A DNA stretch of 64,000 bases from Harmothoe impar (Eukaryota > Annelida > Polychaeta > Phyllodocida > Polynoidae): assembly GCA_947462335.1 (NCBI GenBank), contig OX381707.1, positions 82,794,610 to 82,858,609 on the forward strand. Direction: 5' to 3'. Below the pieces are notes generated by a model. The model did not search any database. It was not told where the DNA came from and was given only the letters and a program-made list of their open reading frames with translations. A program made the position numbers and the translations under genes. The first letter of the stretch is position 1, and each line of letters starts with the position of its first letter. This document shows positions 35,990 to 46,488 of this stretch, in pieces.

Positions 35990-36600
35990 GTGCCAGCAGA
36001 GTGTGTGTACTGGTCGTCATGCTGTGTGCTTGTCGCTGTCATGGACAACCAATACCAGGAAATGTGCGGGCCTTGTCACTTATTTACAAGTTGCCGTCAA
36101 CATGTAGCAGGGCTTACCTCCAGTGTGGCGGTGTCTGTATCTACTGTTATGGTGTGTAGTGGTTGCTGTCATGGACGACAAATACCTTGAAGGAGCGGGC
36201 CCCTTCTTAGAAAGGTTGTCACTTATTTACAAGTTACCATCAACATGTTACAGTGGTTACCTATGATGTAGCAGTGTCCGTACCTACTGTTACAGTGTGT
36301 GGTGGTTGCTGTCATGGACAACTAATACCAGGAAATTCTTGTCACTTATTTACAAATAACTATCATTAACTGTCAATATGTAGCATGGTTTCCTATATTG
36401 TATCAGTGTCTGTACCTACTGTTACGGTGTGTGGTGGTTGCTGTCATGGACAACTAATACCTGGAAATTCTTGTCACTTATTTACAAGTAACCATCATAA
36501 ACTGTCAATATGTAGCATGGTTTCCTATATTGTAGCTGTGTCTGTACCTACTGTTACGGTGTGTGATGGTTGTTGTCATGGACCATTGTCAGTTACTTAC
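35990..36600. repeat. About 137-bp tandem repeat upstream of gene A (five units)
   Basis: Units start near 36001, 36129, 36266, 36405 and 36538. Each contains 'gtgtctgtacctactgttacggtgtgtggtgg' or a close variant, then 'ttgctgtcatggac'. Related units lie upstream of gene B at 58580-58900. It sits within about 1 kb of the gene A start codon, so it may overlap the promoter. Confidence 0.8.
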
Positions 36601-37344
36601 TGCTGACAACATGGATCCTGCTTATTGATCATGTTCCGACCCTTTCGACTATTGCTGTGACTCTGACTCTGATGTTAGGTTTTATACAACAACAAATACC
36701 AAAGTGACTTGATTGAGCAAACCTGCCCTTATACATTGTTATCCTACCATATACTCTGCACTTAAGACCAGTGCTTATGAATTTGAGATGCAAATATTCA
36801 TTTCAATACGCTCAGTTACCTTGCACTTCCACAAAACCTTTTTGAATGAAAACCATTTGTAATCTTTTATTTAAGGTTTATTCCATCTTCATTCCTGTAT
36901 AGAAATATAGTATTATACCGACAGTTGACCAGCTGATTACATCAGTTCACTTCTGTGGAGGTCTATATCAATATGTTGTTTTACATGAAGTACCAACTAG
37001 GAGTCTGTACTTCCTAAAAGGCACTAAAAGGATTGACAGGCACCAGGAGGACAAGTCTGCCTCTCAGTTATGGTTGGTTACAGGGTAGGTTCTGACAGTA
37101 AGATATTTGTCCCTCTTTCTTTCACTTCGGTACACTCATCATTGGTATGAACAATCTTCTTTAATATCATTTAATTGCTGTTCACACGTTTCAGATTTAA
37201 TCCTATCATATTTAGTGAGCGTACACCCCGCATACACTCAATTCTAACTGTATAGGAGTGATATTGCCAGTGCTGCGTTAAAGCATTAAGCCAATCTAAT
37301 GGGGTTGAATGAGGTCACTTATAGGTGAAAAGTGGTTTTCACCT

Positions 37345-37425
37345 AGATCCACCAGGAATCAAACCCTGATCTCTGGCACTGATTTCCAGTATACAGACTG
37401 TTACACCACAGACCTCTCTGGCCAC
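37345..37425 (-). repeat. tRNA-derived SINE head at the duplication junction
   Basis: On the minus strand, a 'GTCTGTGGTGTAACAGTCTG' A-box-like stretch and a B-box GGTTTGATTCC (37354-37364) occur about 45 bp apart. The position coincides with the join between unit A and unit B. Confidence 0.5.
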
Positions 37426-38494
37426 CTACACACGTTCCACCTGACTGCATAGATACGGGAGGGGCACAGTGATTACCCTAGTCTCGAATTACGAAGTACC
37501 TACAAAAGTAAAACAGTGAATTCCTTCTCAGGGTCCATGGTTTCCCTTTCCTCATTTCAGGGTACATTGACAGAGCCTGGAATGTTGACCTTTACCCCGA
37601 ACACACCTTCACAAAGGAGTAGTCACCATTTGGTGCACGGTGAGTCTGGCTATAACATGGTAACCAATGCCACTTGTCAAGTCAGATTCCAACATTAAGG
37701 AAATCAACAAGTAGAATTCACCTTAATACATATCACTGTGCAAAGCCAATTATAAGAGAATGATGTACCAGGTGACTTGCATCTCATCCCTTGACTACTC
37801 AATTCCTTTCCTAGTAAATTAATCATTCACACAGCAAAGTTGAATAATATAAAGAGGTAGCAACTCATGACATTATGTCCAGAGTGGGTATTCCGACTGC
37901 TGCGGGGACTGATGTCCACTTTCAGCATGGTGATGTAAGTATGTGAATGTAGTAGATCAATGTAAGAGTTATATCTTTACAAAAGTCTGCACACAGTAGG
38001 CCAAATTACTTTATACTGTACAGTCATTAGTAGAGAAATTAGTTTGCCTCTATTATATCCCACAATGTGTCGCAGATTGTTGGCCAAGCTTTTGTTTTCT
38101 CAAACAAAGATGTAGCTCTGATTGTTATAATCCATTTTGCATTAAAGCATTTGACTCTTGGCAACTGAAATTATATATACCCATTTCAGAGGAGATATAT
38201 ATTAGAAGCTTCGGGTAATTATTGATAGAGGTCCATTCAAGTCATGACAGTCTGCAAACCAACAACAATGATAGTGCATTATTGACATTGGTATTAAGGA
38301 TGTTTGCCTTAAGGTTGTCATCCATGAACCTAAATAAAATAGATTGGCTATGTCAAAAGTAAATAAGATAATAGTCAGCCTTTTCCACAGTGAGACCTGG
38401 GTGTCCTTAAACCAGGTCATACATTGATATTGTCCTGAGACTTTCTCAAATAATGTCCCAACACCCACCGAGGAGTGGGGGCACCTTGGGGTGA

Positions 38495-38710
38495 TGACAC
38501 TTATCTAAATGGCTGTAAGCACCTCCTTGGTCAGTCATGATGCAGTTACCATGACAACAGGTCCCACTCAGGGGGAATTTGGCTCCTTCTGGAACCAGAG
38601 ATCACCATCAAGGGAGACTTGTAGATGGTCATTTAGTTAATACGGCGAGGCCGGGATGAATTCTTACTGTTTTGCACCAGGGGTCACTGCTGTGGTGTCC
38701 ACAATATTGC
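38495..38710. repeat. Strongly conserved block shared by both duplicons (copy B)
   Basis: The counterpart of 17640-17855. The plus frame that is open in copy A is interrupted here by TAA after 'agatggtcatttag', which argues against coding. Confidence 0.5.
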
Positions 38711-39750
38711 AATATGCTCTTAACCTTTGGACCTGGCAGTATATTATGTACTATGCTAAAGGTTAGCATCAATATTATATTGTATCAGTATTACGAGTGT
38801 AGTGTAGAGGGCAATTCCAGTGTAGACATATACAGTACCCATTAGTTGTAATGATTGCAGTAAGTGCCCAATTTGCCAGAAGCAATTTCACAAGGGATGT
38901 TTTCAAGGCCAAACCAAGCTTATGATATAATATATATTCGATAGATCTATATACAATATATAGGCAAAGGACCGAGGGTACAAGATCCATGTGAATTGAT
39001 CCTTTATCATGCAATATCACAGGAGGCTGAGCCTATGAATATGCTGTGCTATGTGTCATGGCAACAAGTGAGGAAAATGAATATGGACCTCATAGAAGGG
39101 GCCTTTATATCTGTGCAACACTTTGAAAAGTTGCACTCTTTTAATAACTTCAGAGGTCATGGAATAGGGTAACACTGTATTCTCATGAGGGGCTTCGGAT
39201 ATTGTGATTCTAGTACTAAAATACCACTGTAATTTTATTTTGCTTCTCATCAGTAGTATCAGATATACAACATAAAATCATTCTGGTGTTTTCATCACCC
39301 CTATACAGTGCAGTGAACCTTTTACTCACAATGTAATGAAATGTGGAACATTGTTTAAATTCAATCGTCTGAATTGAGACCTTCAAGTTTTACATTAGCT
39401 GATTTTTAGAAAGGGCTTTTCCTCTCAACCTAGCTATATGCTTTGGACTACAAAATCGCTTTTTATGTTTGATCCTTATATAAATGGAGGAATATAACAA
39501 AGCCTCTTTACTTACTTATATCACAGGGCAGCCTATTTGTCCCCTAACAACCCTGCCTATATTCCCACACATAGCTAATCTACCCTCTGATAGTCTAGGC
39601 TTTCAAACCCTTGTAGCCAGATATTTAACCCCCTCATTGCCCAGCCTATTACCCCTCATTGTCTGGCCTAATACCCTGCATAGCCCAGCTAATTTACCCC
39701 CCCCCCCCCCTTGCCTGAGAAGGGTTTGAGACTTTTCACCGGCCTCCCTG

Positions 39751-39956
39751 TTAACCCATTGAGGGCGATTGTCGATTATACTCTACATCCATCCCAGGCC
39801 AAATGTCGACTTTTTACTACACCATACATGGCCGGATGTCGACTATGACTTAACTCTATGGGATTTAGGAAACCCCCAGCCCCAGTGAAAATTTCCGGAA
39901 AAAAATCTGGCCCCCTGGCTAAAATAAATTTTCTTTGGCCGGCCTGAATGGGTTAA
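39751..39956. mobile_element. piggyBac-like MITE with TTAA ends
   Basis: The left end TTAACCCATTGAGGGC and the right end, read on the opposite strand as TTAACCCATTCAGGCC, form inverted repeats that include the TTAA target at both edges. The 206-bp interior contains repeated 'tgtcgact' and no coding capacity. TTAA duplication is diagnostic of the piggyBac superfamily. Confidence 0.7.
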
Positions 39957-40440
39957 TAGTAGATCACAACCCACTAAATAAAAAAGACCTTGGTGGATTT
40001 GCAACGGGGTGTAACATATGTTGACCCCTCCTGAAGGGCAGGGGAAGGGGCTTTAAAGTCCTGAATGGGGGGGGGGAACATATCCCCAAAATGGATCAAT
40101 TACTCTAGGGTCCCATTTCTCAACCTTGGACCCTTGACAATTCTCAGTTAAAGTCTGTTTTCTTGCTGAAAAAGGAAGAAATAGTCCCATGAATTTATTT
40201 ATAGATATTGCTTTGCTGGATAGGGTTTTTGATACTTAAGGGTTTTTTGAAGGATATGTGTCTATCCCTCAAATGGTCCCTATCCCTCAATTTTGTGTGT
40301 GATAGGGGTTGTTAGAATGTGGTCCCTGTGTCTCAAATATTTGTGGGATAGGGACCTTTTGACATATGGGGATCTCAAAAGGACCCTATCTAATAAATAT
40401 TTGAGGGAGAGGGGCTTTTTGAGACTAAGGGACCTCACAA

Positions 40441-41762
40441 CCCTACCCCTATCCAACACCTGACCCTCGCCCTACCCAACACCCGACCCTACCCCTACCC
40501 AGCACCCGACCCTACCCCTACCCAACACCCGACCCTACCCCAACCCAACACCCGACCCTACCCAACACCCAACCCTACCCCTACCCAACACCCGACCCTA
40601 CCCCTACCCAGCACCCGACCCTACCCCTACCCAACACCTGACCCTACCCCTACCCAACACCCAACCCCTACCTGACCCTACCCCTACCCAACACCTGACC
40701 CTACCCCTACCCCTACCCCTACCCAACACCTGACCCTACCCCTACCCAACACCTGACCCTGGCCCTACCCAACACCCGACCCTACCCCTACCCAACACCC
40801 GCCCCTACCCCTACCTAACACCCGACCCTACCCAACACCCAACCCTACCCCTACCCAAGACCCGACCCTACCCCTACCTAGCACCCGACCCTACCCCTAC
40901 CCAACACCCGACCCTACCCCTACCCAACACCAAACCCCTACCTGACCCTACCCCTACCCAACACCCGACCCTACCCCTACCCAACACCAAACCCCTACCC
41001 GACCCTAACCCTACCCAACAAATGACCCTACCCCTACCCAACACCTGACCCTCGCCCTACCCAACACCCGACCCTACCCCTACCCAACACCCGACCCTAC
41101 CCCTACCCAACACCCGACCCTACCCCTACCCAACACCCGACCCTACCCAACACCCAACCCTACCCCTACCCAACACCGGACCCTACTACCCCTACCCAGC
41201 ACCCGACCCTACCCCTACCCAACACCCGACCCTACCCCTACCCAACACCCGACCCTACCCCTACCCAACACCCAACCCCTACCCCTACCCAACACCTGAC
41301 CCTACCCCTATCCAACACCTGACCCTACCCCTACCCAACACCCGACCCTACCCCTACCCAACACCGGACCCTACCCCTACCCAACACCCGACCCTACCCA
41401 ACACCCAACCCTACCCCTACCCAACACCTTACCCTACCCCTACCCATCATCTAACCCTACCCCTACCCAACACCCGACCCTACCCCTACCCAACGCCTGA
41501 CCCTGACCGTACCGAACACCCGACCCTACCCCTACCCAACACCCAACCCCTACCCCTACCCAACACCCGACCCTACCCCTACCCAACAACCGACCCTACC
41601 CCTACCCAACACCCGACCCTACCCCTACCAAACACCTGACCCTACCCCTACCCAACACCCGACCCTACCCCTACCCAACACCTGACCCTACCCCAACCCA
41701 ACACCTGACCCTACCCCTACCAAACACCCAACCCTACCTCCACCTAACGCCTGACCCTACTC
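40441..41762. repeat. C-rich 23-bp minisatellite with G4 potential
   Basis: About 1.3 kb of near-uninterrupted units of the type CCCTACCCCTACCCAACACC plus CGA, with shorter and substituted variants (cctga, ccaac, ccgga). The complementary strand is rich in GGGTAGGGGTAGGG runs. The unit looks like a degenerate telomere-type motif expanded as a minisatellite. Gene A has no equivalent. Confidence 0.92.
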
Positions 41763-42149
41763 CTTGGGTTAGTGCGCTGGGCATTGGGTCACTGTGTTGG
41801 GTATTGCATCAACACCTGGTAGATTTTCAAACCCGCTCAGACACTAGTTGAGTGGGGCTAGAGCAGAGGATACCCTTCAATAATGTTTACATAACATGCC
41901 TATTGTCTTATTTAGTACCATAATCTAGCATAACAATTCCCGACCCCTATTCCCGTAGCCCAATATATCTACCCCTCAAATCCTGCATAGCCAACTCCTG
42001 CCAACTGTTAACCCCCCTGCCCTCCATAGTCGAGCATGTACCTAAGAAGTACCGCTTTCCCATAGCCTACAATATCTACACTATCATTGCCCTCTCATAT
42101 GCCAGTAAACCTAACCCAAAAGTCAAGTATATCTATCAGTAAAAAGCCT

Positions 42150-42317
42150 CAGTTTTCCTATATGACACACTCACATTCTCCCTATATCAGGCACTCTTTC
42201 CCTCCATATCACACACACACAGTCCCCCTATATTACACAAACACTCTCCCCAAACATTACACACACACTTTCCCCCTATATCACACACACACACTATATC
42301 AAACACAAACCATCCCC
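42150..42317. repeat. Short CA-rich tandem repeat 3' of gene B
   Basis: A reduced version of the 20.2-20.9 kb array, again ending at the lectin stop codon. Confidence 0.75.
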
Positions 42318-42712
42318 CTACACAACACTGAGCTCACACAAGTTGAGTGGCAGACTTCTGTATTCAGGCTGATACACCCTAACATACACATGGCAGGGAC
42401 TACTACATGTACAGGCAAACGTTGGTCCTGATACGTGTTTGCACTTGGACAGTGGCCCTGACAACTGACAGGTAGTTCCAGGGGAGCTGAGGTCTGTGGA
42501 GGTAAACACATGGATAGCGTCACTTCTCTGGTGTTCACTGTCAGGTGAAAGGACGACTTGAGTTTCAATATGTCCATCATGTATCTTGTCAGATGTTAGT
42601 GTCAGGAACTGCATGGGGCTTCCCCATGTGAGGCACGTCTCGTTGTCATTATCCTGCAGTATGGATGCATTCAGGGATCCCAGCCACGGTTCCAGAATTC
42701 TCCAAGTTCCAG
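42318..42712 (-). CDS. Gene B exon 15: discoidin/F-type-lectin-like domain and stop
   Basis: It is very similar to the gene A last exon from 'ILEPWLGS' to 'LNLCEL'. The first residues differ (AGTWR in place of VLWS) because the acceptor has moved by a few bases to a TTTACTGCTAAG site with a weak pyrimidine tract. Confidence 0.75.
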
Positions 42713-42749
42713 CTTAGCAGTAAAACAAAATCAAAATGAGGGTGCCATC

Positions 42750-43040
42750 TTTGATTGGGTGTCATCTTTGAACGGCTAGATAGAAAATAATCAGTTTATG
42801 GCAGATGAAGATTGATAGAAAACTGTTTATTCAGGGCAGATTAAGATATAAATGGGCTGAAAAGGTTAATAGTTGTTATAACAGTTCAAATTAGTAATTA
42901 CTAGCCCATTTATATCTTCATCTGCCCTAAATTAACAGTCTTCTATCAAGCTGGTAAAAGATGGCACTCAGTCAGTGATTGCACCATGTCAAAGATCGCA
43001 CCAGGTCAAAGATTGTGCCCAGTCTAAGACTTTTACATTG
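42750..43040. mobile_element. Foldback MITE in gene B intron
   Basis: Arms of about 45 bp (42813-42857 and 42903-42950) pair closely ('gggcagattaagatataaatgggct' against its complement). Outside the arms are direct copies of 'catctttgattgggtg'-type units on the left and inverted 'ccatgtcaaagat' units on the right. This flank design and the core 'tctttgac' match the 12.2-kb MITE, so both may belong to one family. Confidence 0.6.
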
Positions 43041-43390
43041 GCCCAATCTTGTAAGACACAGCTCCAAGGAATAATGATTCAAATTATTGTTAAACTTGAC
43101 CAGACACAATTAGCTGAGGCATTCCTTGAGGATTTCTTACCCCTAACAGTAGGTGAGGGGAAATCAATGACCCCTTGTTGCTAAGAGAAATCGGCAATAC
43201 CATACAGTTGTTGCACTTTGCCAGGGCACTGTTCGAAATGGCTGGGCTGTTACCCAGGCACTTATACAAGGCAGGCACTGTTTAAATACCCTGTTCTCGT
43301 GCTCAAGACACTTGTATCCTGACAAGAGCGCTTAAGAGTGGGGATCGTTTGATATCTGGTGCTATATCTCCACAGTATTGTAAACCTTAC

Positions 43391-43546
43391 CTGGACATAC
43401 ACAGACCTCTGCTCTAGATGTTACATCAATGTCTGCACACATCCAGGTCTTGGTGGTTGCCCCGTCTGTGAAGATGCAGCCCACATGGCAGCTGACGGTT
43501 ATTCCTCCCTCAATACGGAGGATGTCTGCATCTACAAACTCATAAA
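43391..43546 (-). CDS. Gene B exon 14: sushi-like module
   Basis: 52 residues, 'GGITVSCHVGCIFTDG', 'KTWMCAD' and 'CVCPG'. The five cysteines align with gene A exon 17. Confidence 0.78.
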
Positions 43547-43616
43547 CTGGACAACAGAAAAGAAAAGGTTTTCTGGTTAGCTTTACCATTTTCCAGTTTA
43601 TTCTAAATGTTAACCT

Positions 43617-43899
43617 AAGGCCAAAAAAAAAGAGGTTTGTTTCAGCTCACCCGACCGACCCTATCTAAACAGGGCCTACCCCATGTTTTTTTAATGCAAT
43701 TTTGAAGATTTTTTTAATACTTTTTTGGGGTCAATTTTAGGTTAACAAAATTTTGGAAAGAACTCCCCATTTTTACACTTTTTTTGGTCAATATTAGAGG
43801 GAAAGTAAAAAGAAAAAGTGAGAAAAAAAATCCAACCTACCGACCCTAAAGTTTCATCCCATATTACCTGAAACAAAACTTTTTTTTTATTTGGCCTAA
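43617..43899. mobile_element. A/T-rich MITE with GGCCAAA ends in gene B intron
   Basis: The left end 'AAGGCCAAAAAAAAAGAGGT' and the right end, read on the opposite strand as 'TAGGCCAAATAAAAAAAAAG', are inverted copies, each followed by 'TTTGTTTCAG'. The interior has 'gaccgaccct' and its near complement. The element is missing from the matching gene A intron. Confidence 0.55.
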
Positions 43900-44314
43900 C
43901 CCTGATGAGCAGCAGCAATAAAATATAGAGCACATTTAGCCTCTAGCCTAGCGGTTATATAGGCTAGGTTCCCATTCCCAGTTTACAGTAGACATCAGGT
44001 CCGCTTAAGGTCATGAGATTCTTCCAGTATAAAGGACTGAAATATGTTACATATTGGAGACATTGTTTGTTTGGTGCATCAAAACTCAACTTCACTCAAC
44101 AATCCTCAATTTCGCTATCACAGTAGAACACTCTGGGATTGTCTACTAAGGTTCTGCTGGGTTTTAGATAAGAATACTGTGAACCCTCTGGTCTGCCTGA
44201 AGTAAGGCCCATAACAGAAGCAGTGTACATCAATGCTGATAGCTGTCTATGCATCTATGTATACATGAGCATCCTCTTTTAATGAAGCAGAGTATATCAT
44301 CTTTGATTACTTAC

Positions 44315-44404
44315 TCTTAGATTCAGTGTCATTCACAGGACGAATCATGTCATTAATGACGGAACATGAAAGGAGGTCTGCCCTTGATAGAGCCAAGTCA
44401 GATC
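44315..44404 (-). CDS. Gene B exon 13: linker 4
   Basis: 30 residues, 'SRADLLSCSVINDMIRPVN', then an N-D-T sequon. As in gene A linker 5, 'VIN' replaces 'LTY' and the exon ends in A. Confidence 0.8.
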
Positions 44405-44754
44405 CTGAAAGAATAATGAGAAAGTATATTTATGTGCAAAAGAACCTAAGAGTGCCTGATATGTTCCTGTATCTGATTTGATTGAACCTATGCTTGTGCA
44501 TTATAATTATATCTTTTATTCTGCCTCCCTACCTTGCTGTGAAAAAATTGCACTTGTTCAAGACTGGTAGTTTCATGCTATGTACATGGGCCAGGGAAAC
44601 ATTTGTAAAAAAACATCTAGGAATAATTAGATATTTCATCAAACAACTTTTTATGGTACAAATTTACATTCACTTCACACAAAAAGTGACATCCCCCAGC
44701 AATACACAAACACATATAGTTCAACAAAGATTTGAAAAAAGAAATCTTGTTTAC

Positions 44755-44984
44755 CTTTTGGCACCTCACACATATAGCTGTGTGTATAAGAACAGTGTGT
44801 GTCATCAAGAAGGTGAGTATCTATACGCATGCGGGCACAGAGGTGTAAATTGTGATTAGGCTCGCCAGGATGCCAAACACTGCCTGTCACTGAGGTGCCA
44901 TCCAGCCACTGGTAGTTGGTGGTTGTACCATCATAAATGTTCAGCCCAGTCCAGATAGAGCCATCGGGCAGCAACCAGTCAGAC
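44755..44984 (-). CDS. Gene B exon 12: CTLD4 C-half
   Basis: 230 bp, 'SIWTGLNIYDGTTTNYQW', triplet EPN ('HPGEPNHN') and 'LLDDTHC'. It is almost identical to the CTLD3 C-half at 50815-51044. Confidence 0.85.
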
Positions 44985-45252
44985 CTGCAGACATATTATA
45001 GTAACAGGCAGGGCCCAGGTAATCTTGTATACGCACACATCATCTTGAATAGCTAGATCATTGAGTCACGGTATTGCTATGACAAGGCACTTCCCTAGAT
45101 GGACCACACACAATTGTTGCCTCCTCAATTCAACAAGTCATTTATTTGTTGTCCATACATTTTCAGTAGTCACAATAAAGATTTGACAAATCTAAATTTT
45201 TTTTAAAACAAGGAAACAAGTCTTAACATGTATGAAAGCACCAGTTCCTCAC

Positions 45253-45406
45253 CTTGTCTCCATCACAGTTTTTAACTTTAGGATATTGTTGAACTGGACC
45301 AGATAGCCCCCAATATCTTCACACTCTTCTTTGGCTCCATCCCAGCTGGTTGTAACCTGGGAGTAGTAGAATGATGACCCAGTGGGCCCACAGTTCTCCC
45401 GTGGCA
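45253..45406 (-). CDS. Gene B exon 11: CTLD4 N-half
   Basis: 154 bp, 'NCGPTGSSFYYSQVTTSW', then 'EECEDIGGYLVQF'. Its upstream intron contains the Copia element. Confidence 0.84.
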
Positions 45407-45670
45407 CTAGATAAACAAGGGAAAATTGGTTAATATAGGTAGACAAATCATACTGTTGTCCGAATATATCATATGAATATCAGCCGCTTCAAGGTCTAAA
45501 GTTGGTTTTGGCAATAAGGAACTAAATATTAGAAACCTGGCACATTTTTCTTTGTTAGATGCCCCAAGCTTTCAATCATATCAAACAGGACATTGGGGGG
45601 GGGGAAGAACTATGTAATTAGTTGGAAGGCCTATGTTTGTGATTCTTTCATAGCAGAAGGATAATGCAAC

Positions 45671-45675
45671 CATAG
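45671..45675. repeat. Target-site duplication CATAG, left
   Basis: CATAG precedes the TGTTGAAA end of the Copia element and recurs at 50259-50263 after its last element-derived base. A five-base duplication is usual for Copia integration. Confidence 0.6.
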
Positions 45676-45955
45676 TGTTGAAAATGACGTTTCATACATG
45701 CACATATATATAGACATAAAACTCTCAGTAAACCAGTGTGCCAGTGGAGCCCCCTGGTGTCAAGAAGTGACATTACATAGAACTCTCAGTAGAGCCCCCT
45801 GGTGTTATGTAGTGATATCACAACAGTTCCAATAGTGCAGTTTTTCTCAAAAGTACAGGTGCTGACTCAGCACAATAAAGTAGTTCTCACTGACTGCTAG
45901 ACCTCAGACAAGGCAACATCTCTTGTGTTCAGTCTTCTCTTCTTAGTCATAGCCA
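45676..45955 (+). repeat. Copia 5' LTR
   Basis: Begins TGTTGAAAATG and ends CA just before the primer-binding site, about 280 bp. It contains an internal partial duplication ('actctcagta...gagccccctggtgt' at 45721 and 45782) and an AATAAA at about 45881. The end is set by the TG...CA rule and the nearby primer site. Confidence 0.65.
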
Positions 45956-45962
45956 TTCTATA

Positions 45963-45976
45963 GGTTATGGGCCCAG
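45963..45976 (+). promoter_or_regulatory. Copia primer-binding site (half-tRNA-iMet type)
   Basis: GGTTATGGGCCCAG lies seven bases after the LTR end. The same core is known from Drosophila copia, where it pairs with an internal part of initiator tRNA-Met instead of the 3' end. Confidence 0.7.
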
Positions 45977-46079
45977 AACACTTCTTCACACTGACTTCAC
46001 CACAAAGGAGGAATACTCAGCTAAGTTGCCAAGTTTTAAGGAAAACTTTTTTGTTGACTGCACAGTGACATTTATACTT

Positions 46080-46420
46080 GTCTGTTTTGTATGTGAGCCT
46101 AGTACATAGTACTAGTTTGAGTTTTTGGACTCTACCACTCAGTGACAGTTTGACAGTGGCATGACAGTTGACACTGCCATGACTGTTCTTTGTTTTACCA
46201 CACACTGCTAGTTTGAGATATTGGTCTTTTAGACTCTACCACTCAGTGACAGTTTGATATTGCTCTAACATTGATATAAACTTGCTTTACCACACATTGC
46301 CATTTTTGAGATATTGATATTTTGGCTCTACCACATTGTGACAGTTTGACATTGCCATGACATTGGGATGACTTTGCATTACCACACACTGCTACTGCCA
46401 TATACAGTGACAGTTTAAGA
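46080..46420 (+). repeat. Imperfect tandem repeats in the Copia leader
   Basis: Three to four units of roughly 100-115 bp are built from 'ctctaccactcagtgacagtttgaca', 'ttgccatgac' and 'taccacacactgc'. They lie between the primer site and the gag start. Confidence 0.65.
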
Positions 46421-46488
46421 CTTAGACCCTTCAGCTACAAACTTTTTTTTTTTGGAATTGTTCTGGCATTTAAGTTCAAGTTTCAACC

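Larger units (their letters stand above)
16780..37340. repeat. Tandem segmental duplication, unit A (about 21 kb)
   Basis: Unit A contains gene A and its flanks. Collinear anchors shared with unit B include 16850-17040 with 37560-37800, 17450-17900 with 38285-38740, 18210-18400 with 38775-38920, 19150-19310 with 39040-39190, the 3' exons at 21 kb with 42-43 kb, the signal-peptide exons, and the upstream tandem repeats at 36 kb with 58.6 kb. Edges are approximate. Confidence 0.8.

Noticed and set aside
36001..36600. CRISPR array
   Set aside because: Units are contiguous tandem repeats of about 137 bp without short identical repeats separated by unique spacers, in an animal genome.
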